A DNA stretch of 64,000 bases from contig CAVWXP010000015.1 in NCBI GenBank assembly GCA_963759175.1, positions 124,001 to 188,000 on the forward strand, in the 5' to 3' direction. Positions 42,651 through 53,139 of this stretch are shown in pieces. The notes below the pieces were generated by a model. The model worked only from the letters and a program-made list of their open reading frames with translations, was not told the DNA's origin and ran no database searches. Numbering within the stretch: position 1 is the first letter of the stretch; every line of letters begins with the position of its first letter. The position numbers and the translations under genes are program-made. The stretch is from SZUA-442 sp963759175. Lineage in GTDB: Bacteria; Actinomycetota; Acidimicrobiia; Spongiisociales; UBA5794.

Positions 42651-44927
42651 CCGCCCCCGCCGCCGCCACCGAATCCGCCGCCGCCACCGAATCCGCCGCC
42701 GCCACCGAAGCCACCGCTGCCGAACCCGCCGCCACCGGCCCAGCTCGAGCCGCCTGCAGCGGCGAACCCGCCGCCGCCGCCCCACCACGAGCTGCCACCG
42801 TCGTTCCACGACGGTGACGTGTACAGGTCGGACCAACCTGATCCGCCGTGGCGACCGCCGGACGCCGCCCAGTGGAGGTAGAAGAACGTGAAGGGATCGA
42901 AGTCGAGCCGGGCGGTACTGAGGGGTCGACCCGTCCACGAGTCCTCACGACGCGACGTGCCAGCGTGCGCCAACTCCGGTGCGTACCGCGTCAGCGATGA
43001 GTACCCGGCGTCCTCGAGTGCGCTTCGCTGGGCCGCATAGGCGAGGGCGAAGCCCCTCGGGCCCCGCGGGTCCGACGCACCGAACGCCGCGGCGACGTCG
43101 GCATACGAACCCGTCAGACCCAGGGCAGCGAGCGCACGTCGCGTCTCGGACCATCGATCGAAGGCCAGCGACGGTTCGAGGGAGACGGCGAGAACCCCGG
43201 CGATCACCTTCGCATCACCGCCGTCTGCCTCGCCGGCCACCCGTCGCCAGGAGCGATCGGTACACCTCCGGGCCGTCGTCGCGTCGTTCCCGCAGGGCGA
43301 TGGCGACGGCGATCGGGAGGCCGAGGCCATCGGCAAGGCGCTTGGCGGCATCGAGCTCATCGTCGGTGAACAGGCCAGCCGCGGCACCTTCGAGCGCCGT
43401 TGACGGCGGATGGGTCGCACGAAGGCGCTGATAGGCGCCGACGAAATCGGGGACATCGTGGTCGGAGTTGTTCATCACCAGCAGCGCGGCGACCGCCGGG
43501 AGGGATATCCCATCGGCTTCGAGGGCAGCCCCGTGCGTCGTGAGGGCATCGAGCGTGGTCGTGAATCCGGAAACGGCTGCCGCCGGGTCGTCGGTGAGGT
43601 CGGCGAGAGCGATCGATGCGACGTCACGCGTGTCGGATGCGGGGATCGCCGAGCGGATGGCCTCGAGTCTGGTCACCTTGGTGATCGCCGTCTCGCGAGC
43701 GGACTCCACGTCGATGATCGTCTCGGCAAGGGGGGTCGGCTCGTCGAGCACCGGTGCCGACCGCATGAGTAACGATCCGAGGTCCTCGATCGCGGCAGGA
43801 CCGGCGGGCGTGGGCGCCAGCTGGTCGATCAGCGCCTCCGCGGCACGGTGCCTCGCTGCGGCGACCCGGTGCGGGCGCAATGACCGCACCACGGATTCGA
43901 GTTCGTCGATGGCGATGTCGAACACCTCCTGGGACGACGACACGGAGGCAGAGGCCTGAGCGATGCTGCCCTCGAGGCCCGCTTCGAGGATGTGGCGTTC
44001 GCCGCTGGTGCGCAGTTCGATCGGGACGCGTGCCCGGTCCCTGAGATCGTCGACGTCGACGAGGGAGATGGCCCGAGCGGCGCCGAGAGCGAGGACGGCT
44101 TGCGGATCCGTCCGGTCCGCCCGACGAGCGCGGATGTCGAACAGCGTCCGCAGGGCCGTCCCTGTGTCCGTGGGTGGCGCATCGTCGATGGTGATGGCGA
44201 CCTGGCTCGAAGCGACGATCTCATCGCCCCTCGGCGTGAGTCCGTCGACGATGAGGTCGATCCGCCGTCGGCGACGGGAACGGAGGGCCTCGGCATCACG
44301 TCGGCGACGGCCCGCAACCGCGCCCCCCGCGACGACGGCTCCGAAGGCGGCGATGCCGCCGACGACGAGCCAGCCCGTGACGCCGCTGCCCGCATCTGAT
44401 GCCGGTGGCTCCACGTAGTCACCCGACAGGATCTGATCGACCGAACCGATGATCGCCAGGACGCCGCCTTCGAAGTCTCCCGCAGCGAAGAAGCTGCGTC
44501 CCGCGTTCGCGATGGCGGTGCCGGGAAGGTCGACGGCCTCCTGGGTGACCACCTCCGTGCGCCGTTCGGCCACGGCCACGAGCACGAGGATGCCGTTCTG
44601 CTCGACGGGATCGCCGACCCCCCATGCGTTTGCGAGGTTGACGGCGAAGTCGACGGGGTCCTCGCCACGGGTGTCGGACGCGATGACCACACCGAACGGG
44701 TTGCCGTGGGTCGACGACACACGATCGATCGCTGCATCGATGCGGTCCGGGTCCGCCACGAGGTCGGGCTCGTCGGTGAGCAAGCCTTCGCACTGGAGGC
44801 CCCGATAGACGAGGTCGCTGCATTCGAACCTCGATTGGGCCGAGGCGGGAAGCGCAGTGCCGATCGTGGAGATCGCAACGGTCAGGAGGCCGGCGAGAGC
44901 CAGTGCCCGCATCTGCCGATTCGTCAT
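42644..44927 (-). CDS. secreted TPM-domain membrane protein with Gly-rich tail (one frameshift)
   Basis: About 760 residues after skipping one base near 43238. Signal peptide (LALAGLLTVAISTIGTALPA), TPM domain at residues ~50-160 (RVSSTHGNPFGVVIASDTRG, WGVGDPVEQNGILVLVAV), a membrane helix (GWLVVGGIAAFGAVVAGG), then a long helical cytoplasmic region. The first frame ends at ATGGRRGRRR; the second frame gives GEADGGDAKVIAGVLAVSLE and continues to a low-complexity tail of FGGGGG units ending in GGGW. TPM proteins act in photosystem II repair in plants and are of uncertain use in bacteria. Confidence 0.75.
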
Positions 44928-45853
44928 GTGACCCCGTAGCGCAACGGAAGGTCGGTCGGGCGGTAGAAGCCGGGGTGCAGGGTGTCGATCCTGCGCAATG
45001 CGTTCACCACGAGCGCAGCAGTTCCTTCATCGACCGGGTAGCCGCCAGGGAACTCGTTCACGATGGGCGGGTTGCCCTCGATCATGATGCGATCGATCTC
45101 GGCTTCGACACCCCATGCCATGTCGAGCTCGAGGACGATCTCTCGGCCATCGCCAGCGGCGAGGCGGGCGCGGTGGCTCGCACCGACGACCGCGTCGTCG
45201 CTCATCATCGGTGTGATGGCGACCGTCACATCGTGATACGGCCATTCGAGGCCCCTGGCGAGCAGGCGAGCGCTCGAGTCGAGTCCCTTGTGGCCGACCC
45301 GTCCGCTCGCCACGCCCTGTGCGAACTGGTCCGGCGTCAGGCCGCGTCCGGATTTGGCGACGAGGGAAGGTCGACGGGTCGATGTGTCCATGACGCGCAG
45401 GACGTGGATGCGGGTGATCTTGCGCGTTGCCCCGGCGATCACGAGCGGCAGGCGATCCATGACGAATCCGGGGTTCGAGCCGGTGACGATGATGGTGCGC
45501 CCGTCCGAGCGTGCCGACGTGTGCATGGCATCCCACAGGTGTCGGGGCGCCCACGCGAGTCCCTCGCACGTCGTCACGACGTTGTAGCCGGCGGATACGA
45601 GACGGATGATCTCCGGTGCGACCTTCTCCGCCGCGGAGGCGAAGGCGACGAGGGCCACGTCGTCGGTCGACGCGCGCGGCAGGTCCACGGTCGAGGCGTA
45701 CCCCGGTGCCCCGGTCGCGGCCACGAGCTCGCGTCGCGCCCCTTCGTCCGGATCGACGACGGCGGCGATCCGATCGACCGCGCCGTCCTCGAGGGCGGCT
45801 TCCGCCACCCATGTGCCGATCGGCCCTGCACCCACGATCACGAGTCCTGCCAT
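44924..45853 (-). CDS. DapB/2,4-diaminopentanoate dehydrogenase-like oxidoreductase
   Basis: 309 residues. Rossmann start GLVIVGAGPIGTWVAEAALE, then DVALVAFASAAEKVAPEIIR and GYNVVTTCEGLAW. This DapB-type N-domain plus a long C-domain resembles 2,4-diaminopentanoate dehydrogenases (ornithine breakdown) and related amino-acid/amine dehydrogenases. VTGSNPGFVMDRLPLVIAG is the conserved family segment. The substrate is not certain. The gene overlaps the TPM gene start by 4 bp, probably coincidentally in function. Confidence 0.65.
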   Translation of the reverse strand: MAGLVIVGAGPIGTWVAEAALEDGAVDRIAAVVDPDEGARRELVAATGAPGYASTVDLPRASTDDVALVAFASAAEKVAPEIIRLVSAGYNVVTTCEGLAWAPRHLWDAMHTSARSDGRTIIVTGSNPGFVMDRLPLVIAGATRKITRIHVLRVMDTSTRRPSLVAKSGRGLTPDQFAQGVASGRVGHKGLDSSARLLARGLEWPYHDVTVAITPMMSDDAVVGASHRARLAAGDGREIVLELDMAWGVEAEIDRIMIEGNPPIVNEFPGGYPVDEGTAALVVNALRRIDTLHPGFYRPTDLPLRYGVT

Positions 45854-45920
45854 GAACCCGATGTTGGTCGTTTGTCCGCCGCTAGCCAAACAGCACGGGA
45901 TCGAGCGGTACGGTGGCGCG

Positions 45921-46793
45921 ATGCTGAGCCGAACGATCACCGCGGACGGACCGCTCGATGTGGCTGCGACACTGCGGCGCCTCGAGGTCGGCACCTTCGG
46001 TTCCGACGGCACGTGGTGGTGGGCATCGGCGGGGGCCGGCGGTCCCACGACGGTGGCGATCGAGGCTACGGACGCGGGCGCCGTGGTCCGTGCGTGGGGC
46101 CCGGAGGCGCAACGATCCATCGATCGCGCCGATCGGCTGCTCGGAGTCCACCGCCCCGCACCACCCCTGTTCCCCGGCACTCCTGCGGGGCCGTTCCTCG
46201 CTCGTTCCCGGGCGGTGAGGACAGGCCACACCGGTGATGTCTTCGGAGCGGTCATCGTCGCCGTCTGCGGGCAGATCGTCACGCGGCCCGAAGCCGGTGC
46301 GAGTGTGCGGGCGCTCAGGTCACGGTTCGGTTCAGCGGCGCCGGGTCCCGTCGCACTTCGGTCACTACCCGGTCCCGATGTCGTGGCGTCCCTCGGCTAC
46401 GAGGACATGCACGATTGCGGCATCGAGCGACGGCGGGCGAGTGCCCTCATCGAGGCTGCCCGTCGCCACCGACGTCTCGTCGAGATCGTTGACCTCCCTG
46501 AGGCCGAGGGCTACCGCCGGTTGATGGCGGTGCGGGGCCTCGGTCAGTGGAGTGCAGCGCTCGTGATGGGCCAGGCCGTTGGCGATCTCGATGCCGTCCC
46601 CCTCGGCGACTACCACCTGCCGAACACGATCGCGTGGGCGCTTGCCGGAGAGGAGCGGGGTACCGACGAGCGGATGGAGGAATTGCTCGAACCGTATCGA
46701 CCGTTCCGGGGACACGTCGTGCACGCCCTGATCGAGCGCGGCGTGCACGCTCCCCGATACGGACCGAGGATGCCGACCCGCACCCATTGGTGA
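45921..46793 (+). CDS. DNA-3-methyladenine glycosylase II (AlkA)-like protein
   Basis: 290 residues. An N-terminal beta domain is followed by the HhH-GPD domain: AVIVAVCGQIVTRPEAGASV, LMAVRGLGQWSAALVMGQAV (helix-hairpin-helix, usually LPGIGPWTA), and VPLGDYHLPNTIAW with the catalytic Asp. It removes alkylated bases as the first step of base-excision repair. TACGGT (45909-45914) lies 6 nt before the ATG. Confidence 0.85.
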   Translation: MLSRTITADGPLDVAATLRRLEVGTFGSDGTWWWASAGAGGPTTVAIEATDAGAVVRAWGPEAQRSIDRADRLLGVHRPAPPLFPGTPAGPFLARSRAVRTGHTGDVFGAVIVAVCGQIVTRPEAGASVRALRSRFGSAAPGPVALRSLPGPDVVASLGYEDMHDCGIERRRASALIEAARRHRRLVEIVDLPEAEGYRRLMAVRGLGQWSAALVMGQAVGDLDAVPLGDYHLPNTIAWALAGEERGTDERMEELLEPYRPFRGHVVHALIERGVHAPRYGPRMPTRTHW

Positions 46794-46823
46794 ACCGCGC
46801 CTGTCGGTGGGCTGCGGCGTCGC

Positions 46824-48051
46824 TCAGGTCACGCCGCGGCGGGTAGCAGAACCCGTGCGGAACGACCCACTGGTGATCAGGTCCTCCATGATCCCGATCG
46901 CGGCAGCGACCTCGCCGAACGTCGTGTACAGGGGTGCGAAACCGAACCGGACGATGTCGGGAGCGCGGAAGTCGACGATCACCGAGGCGGCCCGCAGCGC
47001 CTGGCTGAGTCGGTATCCGTCGTCGTGGCGGACGGCGACATGTGAACCACGTTGGCCGGGATCGCGAGGGGTGATGAGATCGAGGCCGCCTGCACCGAGC
47101 AGGGGAGCGATGCCGTCGATGAACATCCCTGTGAGCTCGGTGGCCTTGCCGGCGATGGCCTCCATGCCCGCTCGGGCCGTGATCTCGATGCCTGCCTGGG
47201 TGCCTGCCATGGACACGATCGCCGGGGTGCCGACCATGAACCGACGGATGGATGGGTCCGCGTCGTAGCCCGCATCGAACGCGAACATGTCGCGATGCCC
47301 GAACCATCCGGCGATCGGCTGGGCGAGCGTTGCGTGGTGGTCCGAGCGGACGTAGACGAAGCCCGGTGAACCGGGTCCTCCGTTGAGGTACTTGTACGTG
47401 CAACCGACGGCGAGGTCCGCCCCCCAACCCGTCAGGTCGACCGGCACGGCTCCCGCCGAATGTGCGAGGTCCCACAGCATCAGTGCCCCGCTGGCATGGG
47501 CAGCCGATGTCACGGCGGCCCCGTCGTGCATCCTGCCGCTGCGGTAGGCGACATGGGTGAGCGCGACGAGGGCGGTATCGGTGTCGAGGAACGGTCGCCA
47601 GTTCCTCGACACCCGCGTCCTCGGGAGCGACGACCAGTTCGCCCCCTCGAGACCGGGCCAATGCTTCGAGCACATACCGATCCGAAGGGAAGTTGCCCGC
47701 GTCGGTGACGATGTCGCGCCGGCCGGTCGCGTCGAGGGCGGCGGCAGCGAGCTTGTAGAGGTTCACCGATGTCTGGTCGCACACGGCGACCTCGCCAGCC
47801 CGAGCGCCGATGATCGGAGCGAGATGATCACCGAGCGCCAGCCCGCGATCGAGCCATGTGTCCCATCCGAGCACGGCTTGGCGTGTCCACTGCGAGGTGA
47901 CGTCCTCGAGCAGGTCCGGCACGCTGCGTGGCATCAGGCCGAGCGAGTTGCCGTCGAGGTAGATCCGGTCATCGTTCACCTCGAACAGCTCGCGGAAGGC
48001 GCCCAGACGGTCAGCGGCGTCGAGTTCGGCTGCCTGCTGGGTGAGGTCCAC
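46824..48051 (-). CDS. kynU: kynureninase (one frameshift)
   Basis: About 408 residues after skipping one base near 47593. The first frame: DRIYLDGNSLGLMPRSVPD, VAVCDQTSVNLYKLAAAAL, TDAGNFPSDRYVLEALARS. After AGVEELAT the frame shifts and continues FLDTDTALVALTHVAYRSG, LMLWDLAHSAGAVPVDL (Asp contacting PLP), VGCTYKYLNGGPGSPGFVYV with the Schiff-base Lys, and FGFAPLYTTFGEV. It splits kynurenine into anthranilate and alanine. GTG at 48051 lies 2 nt after the AdoMet synthetase stop. Confidence 0.9.
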
Positions 48052-48053
48052 GC

Positions 48054-49202
48054 TCAGAAGAGTTCGTACTCGCCGGCGATGAGTCGATCGGTGACACCGG
48101 ACCAGTCGTCGAAGCACCGTTCGGCGACATCGTTGATCTGTGAATCGGATGCTTCCCCTGCGACCTCGACGTGGACGGCCTGGGGCTCGGTGACCGGATG
48201 GCCGATGCTCGACAGCAAGCGGATCGTGACCTCGTCGATGCCGGTGTCAGCGAGGAGGTGATCCGAGATGTCCGAGCCGATGGCGTGATAGGTCTTGCCG
48301 ACGTGGGCTGCCGGGTTCTTCCCGGCGGCAGCCTCGAGGCTCATCGGGCGATACGGGGTGATCAGACCGCCGAATCGATTCCCGCGACCAACCTGGCCGT
48401 CGTCTCCGGCCTCTGCCGAGGTGCCGGTGAGTGTCAGGTACACCGAATCCTCCTGGTCGGCCTGGTTCACATGGACCGTCACTGCTCGTCCTGCGATCTC
48501 GGACGCCACCGCGGTGGCGTCGTCGCGGACCCGGTCGATGATTGCGTCGTAGCCCGCACGATCGGACACCCGGTTGGCGAGCACCGGCGAAGCCACCGTG
48601 ACTGTGATGTCATCGCCGTTGCGCGCGCCCATCACCTTGATGTCGCGCCCGATCGGGATCGTCGCTCGGTAGGCATCGTCGTTGAGGGAGGTCTCGACGC
48701 CGTGGACGACCGACTCGAGCACGGATCGGGGGAGGGACACGGCCGCGAACGACGTGTCGTTGGCCAGCGGGGCGACGGTCTCTGCGTGGACGACCGCAGC
48801 GAGATCCGCTGAAGAGCGGTTGAGCCACACCTCGACCTCGAACGCCTCGGGTGTGGCGTCGGGGAGGAGCTCGAGGAGTCGTGCGTGGTACTGGACAGCG
48901 AGCTCGTCGGTGTCGGGCTGCCAATCGAAGCCGAAGGCCGCCTTGCCCACGAGGACGAGCTTCGATGGCTTGAGGTGCTCTCCGCCACCGAAGCCGATGT
49001 CGACGGCACCGGCGGCGAGGATGGCCTTGTCGACGTTGAAGTGGCGCACGGCCCCCGTGTAACGCTCGTAGTCGCGGGCGAGCTGGCATGCCAGCTCCTC
49101 GGCGAGCCGATCGCAGAGGGTGTCGGGATGGCCGAGACCCTTGCGTTCGACGAACTCGATCTGCGGGTCGTACGGGGCACGTCGGGTAACAGACAGATTC
49201 AT
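48054..49202 (-). CDS. archaeal-type S-adenosylmethionine synthetase
   Basis: 382 residues. QIEFVERKGLGHPDTLCDRL, AVDIGFGGGEHLKPSKLVLVG and QVGRGNRFGGLITPYRPMS are signatures of the archaeal MAT family (Pfam S-AdoMet_synt_3 type), which is distinct from the bacterial MetK fold family in sequence. The ATP and Mg ligands (GxGHPD Asp) are intact, so it should make AdoMet from ATP and methionine. It heads a two-gene operon with kynureninase. A normal metK may exist elsewhere. Confidence 0.85.
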   Translation of the reverse strand: MNLSVTRRAPYDPQIEFVERKGLGHPDTLCDRLAEELACQLARDYERYTGAVRHFNVDKAILAAGAVDIGFGGGEHLKPSKLVLVGKAAFGFDWQPDTDELAVQYHARLLELLPDATPEAFEVEVWLNRSSADLAAVVHAETVAPLANDTSFAAVSLPRSVLESVVHGVETSLNDDAYRATIPIGRDIKVMGARNGDDITVTVASPVLANRVSDRAGYDAIIDRVRDDATAVASEIAGRAVTVHVNQADQEDSVYLTLTGTSAEAGDDGQVGRGNRFGGLITPYRPMSLEAAAGKNPAAHVGKTYHAIGSDISDHLLADTGIDEVTIRLLSSIGHPVTEPQAVHVEVAGEASDSQINDVAERCFDDWSGVTDRLIAGEYELF

Positions 49203-49291
49203 GAGGTCCTATCCAGGTCGTGAACGAGGTGATGGTAGAGGCGACCGGGGGCCCTATCGGTGCCGCACCGTGGGACCCGTACACTGGCTCG

Positions 49292-50344
49292 ATGCACGGC
49301 GACGCCACACGCAGCATCCATGCCGACCGTCCGATCGCAGAACTGCCGGACGTGGCGCCCGCCATCAGACCCTCGACCACCTTCGCCGCTGGCGCTCCCC
49401 GCACGTATCGTCGCGACGGCCATGAGACGACGGAGCGCTTCGAGGCCGTCATCGGGTCCCTCGATGGCGGCCACGCAGTGGCGTATCCGTCCGGCATGGC
49501 GGCCGCATCGGCGATCCTCGACCGCGTGTCCCCGCAAGCGATATCGTTGCCAGACGAGGTGTATCACGGTGTCCGCAGCCTCGTCGTGATGCGTGGGCAC
49601 TCCACCAACCTGCGGATGGTCGCCGTCGACGAGCTCGAGGCAGGGGACATCTGGTGGATCGAGTCCCCGTCGAATCCACGATGCGGCATCACCGACCTCG
49701 CCGCGGTCGCCGAGGAGGCGACGGCACGAGGCGTCATCACCGTGTGTGACGCGACCCTCGCGACCCCCGCCCTCCTGCGACCCCTCTCGTTCGGTATCGA
49801 CATCGTCATGCACGCCGCCACGAAGGCGATCGCTGGCCATTCCGACGCGCTCGCCGGCCTGGTCGTCGTCGCTCGCGCCGATGAGGCAGCCCGATTCCGC
49901 AACGAGCGAGCGGTCCGTGGCTCGGTGCCGGGCTCCCTCGACATGTGGCTCGCGCTTCGCGGCGTGCGGACGCTGCCCTTGCGCATGGCGCGCGCCAGCG
50001 AGAACGCCGAGGCGGTGGCTCGGTGGTGTGATGGCCGCGGCATCCCGACGTTCCATCCCGGCCTCGAGACGCATCCCGGGCACGATGTCGCACGCCGTCA
50101 GATGTCGGCGATGGGCTCGATCGTCACGATCGACCTCGGTGCGGCGTCGAGAGCGGATCGCTTCATCGGTGCATTGGGCATCTTCACGAACGCGACCTCG
50201 CTCGGAGGCGTCGAATCGCTCGTGGAACGCCGGGCGGTCTCGGATCCCTCGATGGACCCGGGCGTCGTACGGATGTCGATCGGCATCGAGGACGTCGAGG
50301 ACCTCATCGCCGATCTCGAGCAGGCGGTGGACGCGATCGCGTGA
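49292..50344 (+). CDS. Cys/Met-metabolism PLP enzyme (cystathionine lyase/synthase family)
   Basis: 350 residues. IRPSTTFAAGAPRTYRRDGH, AVAYPSGMAAASAILDRV, WWIESPSNPRCGITDL, and VMHAATKAIAGHSDALAG with the Schiff-base Lys define the Cys/Met PLP family. The protein is shorter than most members (380-400), and GIFTNATSLGGVESLVERR and VVRMSIGIEDVEDLIADL close it. Lyase and synthase activities cannot be told apart here. TACACT (49280-49285) lies 6 nt before the ATG, so the start at 49292 is preferred over 49220. Divergent from the AdoMet synthetase operon. Confidence 0.85.
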   Translation: MHGDATRSIHADRPIAELPDVAPAIRPSTTFAAGAPRTYRRDGHETTERFEAVIGSLDGGHAVAYPSGMAAASAILDRVSPQAISLPDEVYHGVRSLVVMRGHSTNLRMVAVDELEAGDIWWIESPSNPRCGITDLAAVAEEATARGVITVCDATLATPALLRPLSFGIDIVMHAATKAIAGHSDALAGLVVVARADEAARFRNERAVRGSVPGSLDMWLALRGVRTLPLRMARASENAEAVARWCDGRGIPTFHPGLETHPGHDVARRQMSAMGSIVTIDLGAASRADRFIGALGIFTNATSLGGVESLVERRAVSDPSMDPGVVRMSIGIEDVEDLIADLEQAVDAIA

Positions 50345-50363
50345 CGATGCCCCGGTCGGGGGA

Positions 50364-51731
50364 TCACATGCGTTCGATCGCTGCGAGCGTCTCCTCGAGT
50401 GCGGTCTTGGCATCGGCGAAGTACATGAGCGTCCCCTCTTCGTAGAAGAGGGGATTGTCGATACCGGCGAAACCGGGGGAGAGGCTCCGCTTCACGACGA
50501 TCGTGGTCGTGGCGTGATCGACGTCGAGGATCGGCATGCCGTAGATGGGACTCTGTGGATCGGTCTTGGCCGACGGATTGATGACGTCGTTGGCGCCCAC
50601 GACGAGGACGACGTCGGTCTGGTCCATCTTCGGGTTCGATTGGTCGAGGTCGAACAGGAGGTCGTAGGACACGTCGGCTTCGGCCAGCAGCACGTTCATA
50701 TGGCCCGGCATACGGCCCGCGACCGGATGGATGGCGTAGAAGACCTCGATGCCACGCTCCTCGAGCGCAGCAGCGACATCGCGTGCGGCGTGCTGGGCCT
50801 GGGCGACGGCGAGTCCGTACCCGGGGACGATCGCCACGCGTTCGGCATAGACCAACGCGATCGCTGCGTCGTCGGCCGTTGCACGCTTCACGGGGCGGGT
50901 TCCGATGTCCTCGTCGACAGGGCCCCCGCCGAAACCGGAGAACAGGACGTTCGCGAGCGAGCGGTTCATGGCGACTGACATCTCGATCGTCAGGATCATC
51001 CCAGCGGCTCCGACGAGCGCTCCACCGACGATCAGGGCCTGGTTGGCGATGACGAACCCCGCCATGGACGCAGCGATGCCAGACAGCGAGTTGAGCAGTG
51101 AGATCACGACGGGCATGTCCGCGCCGCCGATCGGTAGGACCGCCGTCACACCGAGGACGGCGGCGAGGGCCGCGGCTGCCCAGTAGAAGGCTTCGTTGCC
51201 GGTGATGACCGCGGCGATCGAGGCAGCGACCACGAAGGCGGCGACGATGCCGTTCGTTGCGGTCCCGCCCGGCATGGCAACGGGCCGGCCTGTGATGATC
51301 CCCTGCAGCTTGCCGAAGGCGATGAAGGACCCGGTGAGGGTGATCGTGCCGATGACGAGGGACAACGACGTGGTCACAGCGGTCTCGGTGGCCATCGTGG
51401 CAGCAGCGGCGACGATGGCGGCGGCCGACACGAGGGCCGATGACCCGCCGCCGAACCCGTTGAAGGCCGCGACGAGCTGTGGCATGTCCGTCATCTTGAC
51501 GCGCAGGGCGGCCAGGGCGCCGATCGTCCCGCCGACGGCGAGTCCACCGCCGACGATCAGCCACTTCGTGCCAGCGTCGATCTCGATGAGGTCGACGATG
51601 GCGGTGATGATGGCCACGAGCATGCCGACGGACGCCAGTCGGTTGCCGCGCCGCGCGGTCGCCGGAGACGTCAGCCCCTTGAGCCCGACGATGAACAGGA
51701 CTCCGGCGGCGAGGTAGGCGAGTTCGATCAT
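50364..51731 (-). CDS. pntB: NAD(P) transhydrogenase subunit beta
   Basis: 455 residues. About eight or nine membrane helices come first (VGGTIGALAALRVKMTDMPQ, AAFNGFGGGSSALVSAA, TLTGSFIAFGKLQG). A soluble NADP-binding domain III follows: IVPGYGLAVAQAQHAARDVA, PVAGRMPGHMNVLLAEADV, VVLVVGANDVINPSA. It couples proton entry to NADPH formation together with PntA. Last gene of a gnd-aldolase-pnt operon; overlaps the preceding gene by 4 bp. Confidence 0.95.
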   Translation of the reverse strand: MIELAYLAAGVLFIVGLKGLTSPATARRGNRLASVGMLVAIITAIVDLIEIDAGTKWLIVGGGLAVGGTIGALAALRVKMTDMPQLVAAFNGFGGGSSALVSAAAIVAAAATMATETAVTTSLSLVIGTITLTGSFIAFGKLQGIITGRPVAMPGGTATNGIVAAFVVAASIAAVITGNEAFYWAAAALAAVLGVTAVLPIGGADMPVVISLLNSLSGIAASMAGFVIANQALIVGGALVGAAGMILTIEMSVAMNRSLANVLFSGFGGGPVDEDIGTRPVKRATADDAAIALVYAERVAIVPGYGLAVAQAQHAARDVAAALEERGIEVFYAIHPVAGRMPGHMNVLLAEADVSYDLLFDLDQSNPKMDQTDVVLVVGANDVINPSAKTDPQSPIYGMPILDVDHATTTIVVKRSLSPGFAGIDNPLFYEEGTLMYFADAKTALEETLAAIERM

Positions 51732-52024
51732 CGCGGCCGTCCAGGGAGCTTCTTGAACATCTCGAGCATGCGATCGGTGACGAGGAACCCGCCGACGACA
51801 TTGATCGTCGCGAAGACGACGGCGAGGAAGCCGAGGGTCCCGGCAACCCAGCCCGCTCCGGTGGCTGCCGCGATGATCGCCCCGACGATCGTGATACCCG
51901 AGATGGCGTTCGCCCCTGACATGAGCGGCGTGTGCAGCGTCGGCGGAACACGCCGGATGACCTCGAATCCGACGAACGCTGCCAGGACGAACACGACGAT
52001 GCCTGCGATGAAGGTGTCGCTCAC
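51728..52024 (-). CDS. NAD(P) transhydrogenase alpha, membrane part (PntA2/PntAb type)
   Basis: 98 residues, three helices: FIAGIVVFVLAAFVGFEVI, then the conserved TPLMSGANAISGITIVGAI, and VAGTLGFLAVVFATINVVGG. This is the membrane piece of the alpha subunit, encoded separately as in the three-subunit transhydrogenases of Rhodospirillum type. It overlaps both neighbours by 4 bp. Confidence 0.95.
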   Translation of the reverse strand: MSDTFIAGIVVFVLAAFVGFEVIRRVPPTLHTPLMSGANAISGITIVGAIIAAATGAGWVAGTLGFLAVVFATINVVGGFLVTDRMLEMFKKLPGRPR

Positions 52025-53139
52025 GAGGCCTCCCCTCCGCGTGCGAGTGCGGGACCCACGACGGGATCCTCAGGGTCGACGGTCAGCGTGCCGTCGGTGA
52101 CCATGCGTGTGAAGACCTCCGTGAGGTTGCGAGCGAACATCCTCGATGCGTCCTCGGCTACCCGTGCGGCGAGGTCGGTCGGGCCGAGGATCGTGACACC
52201 GCCGACATCGACCCGCTCATCGGGGATCGACCCCTCCACGTTGCCGCCCGATGCGGCCGCCATGTCGATGACCACCGAGCCCGGCCGCATGCGGGCGACC
52301 ACGTCGGCGTCGATGAGGCGGGGCGCCGTGCGGCCCGGGACCTGGGCGGTGGTGATCACGAGGTCGCTGTCGGCGACGACGGCAGCCAGCACGTCGCGTT
52401 GCCTGGCGGCGAGCTCGTCGTCGACAGCCCGTGCGTAGCCGCCCTCGTCCATCTCCTGGGTCGGCGCGTCGACGAATCGGGCCCCGAGGCTCTCGACCTG
52501 CTCGCGGGTCTCCGGTCGGATGTCGTACGCATACACGACGGCACCGAGGCGCCGAGCTGTGGCGATGGCCTGGAGGCCCGCGACACCGACCCCGAGGATC
52601 AACGCACGTGCGGGAGGGATGGTGCCTGCCGCCGTCACGAGCATCGGCATGAACTTCGGCATCTCGGATGCGCCGAGGAGGACGGCTGCGTAGCCGGCGG
52701 CCGTGGCCTGGGATGACAGTCCGTCCATCGCCTGGGCGAGTGTCGTCCTGGGAATCATCTCGATCGCGACGGCATCGACGCCGCGGGAGGCCAGCGCGGC
52801 GAGCTCGCCGGGATGGTGCGACGGGTCGAGGAAGCCGACGATCGCTCCTCCGTCCACCACGAGTTGGGTCCGGTCGGCGAAGGGCGGCGACACGCAGAAC
52901 AGGACGTCGAGCGGTGCGCGATCGCCGAGGGAAGCGACGACCGTGGCTCCGGCCCGGGTGAACGCGTCGTCTGACAACCCGGCGCCGTCGCCGGCGCCCG
53001 TCTCGACGATCACCTCGGCACCGAGTTCCACCAGTGTGGCGATCGATGTGGGAGTGGCAGCGACACGACGTTCGGTCGCTGTGTGTTCCGAGGGGATTCC
53101 AACAAGCATCGGCATGGACGGTACCGGTGTCTGGATCAC
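52021..53139 (-). CDS. pntA: NAD(P) transhydrogenase alpha, NAD-binding part (PntA1/PntAa type)
   Basis: 372 residues. MLVGIPSEHTATERRVAATP opens domain I, ILGVGVAGLQAIATARRLGA binds NAD, VYAYDIRPETREQVESLGA follows, and the mobile-loop region is QVPGRTAPRLIDADVVARMR. The GTG start at 53139 is chosen because it overlaps the aldolase stop (GTGA), matching the other junctions of this operon; internal ATGs at 53115 and 53109 are alternatives. Confidence 0.95.
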   Translation of the reverse strand: MIQTPVPSMPMLVGIPSEHTATERRVAATPTSIATLVELGAEVIVETGAGDGAGLSDDAFTRAGATVVASLGDRAPLDVLFCVSPPFADRTQLVVDGGAIVGFLDPSHHPGELAALASRGVDAVAIEMIPRTTLAQAMDGLSSQATAAGYAAVLLGASEMPKFMPMLVTAAGTIPPARALILGVGVAGLQAIATARRLGAVVYAYDIRPETREQVESLGARFVDAPTQEMDEGGYARAVDDELAARQRDVLAAVVADSDLVITTAQVPGRTAPRLIDADVVARMRPGSVVIDMAAASGGNVEGSIPDERVDVGGVTILGPTDLAARVAEDASRMFARNLTEVFTRMVTDGTLTVDPEDPVVGPALARGGEAS

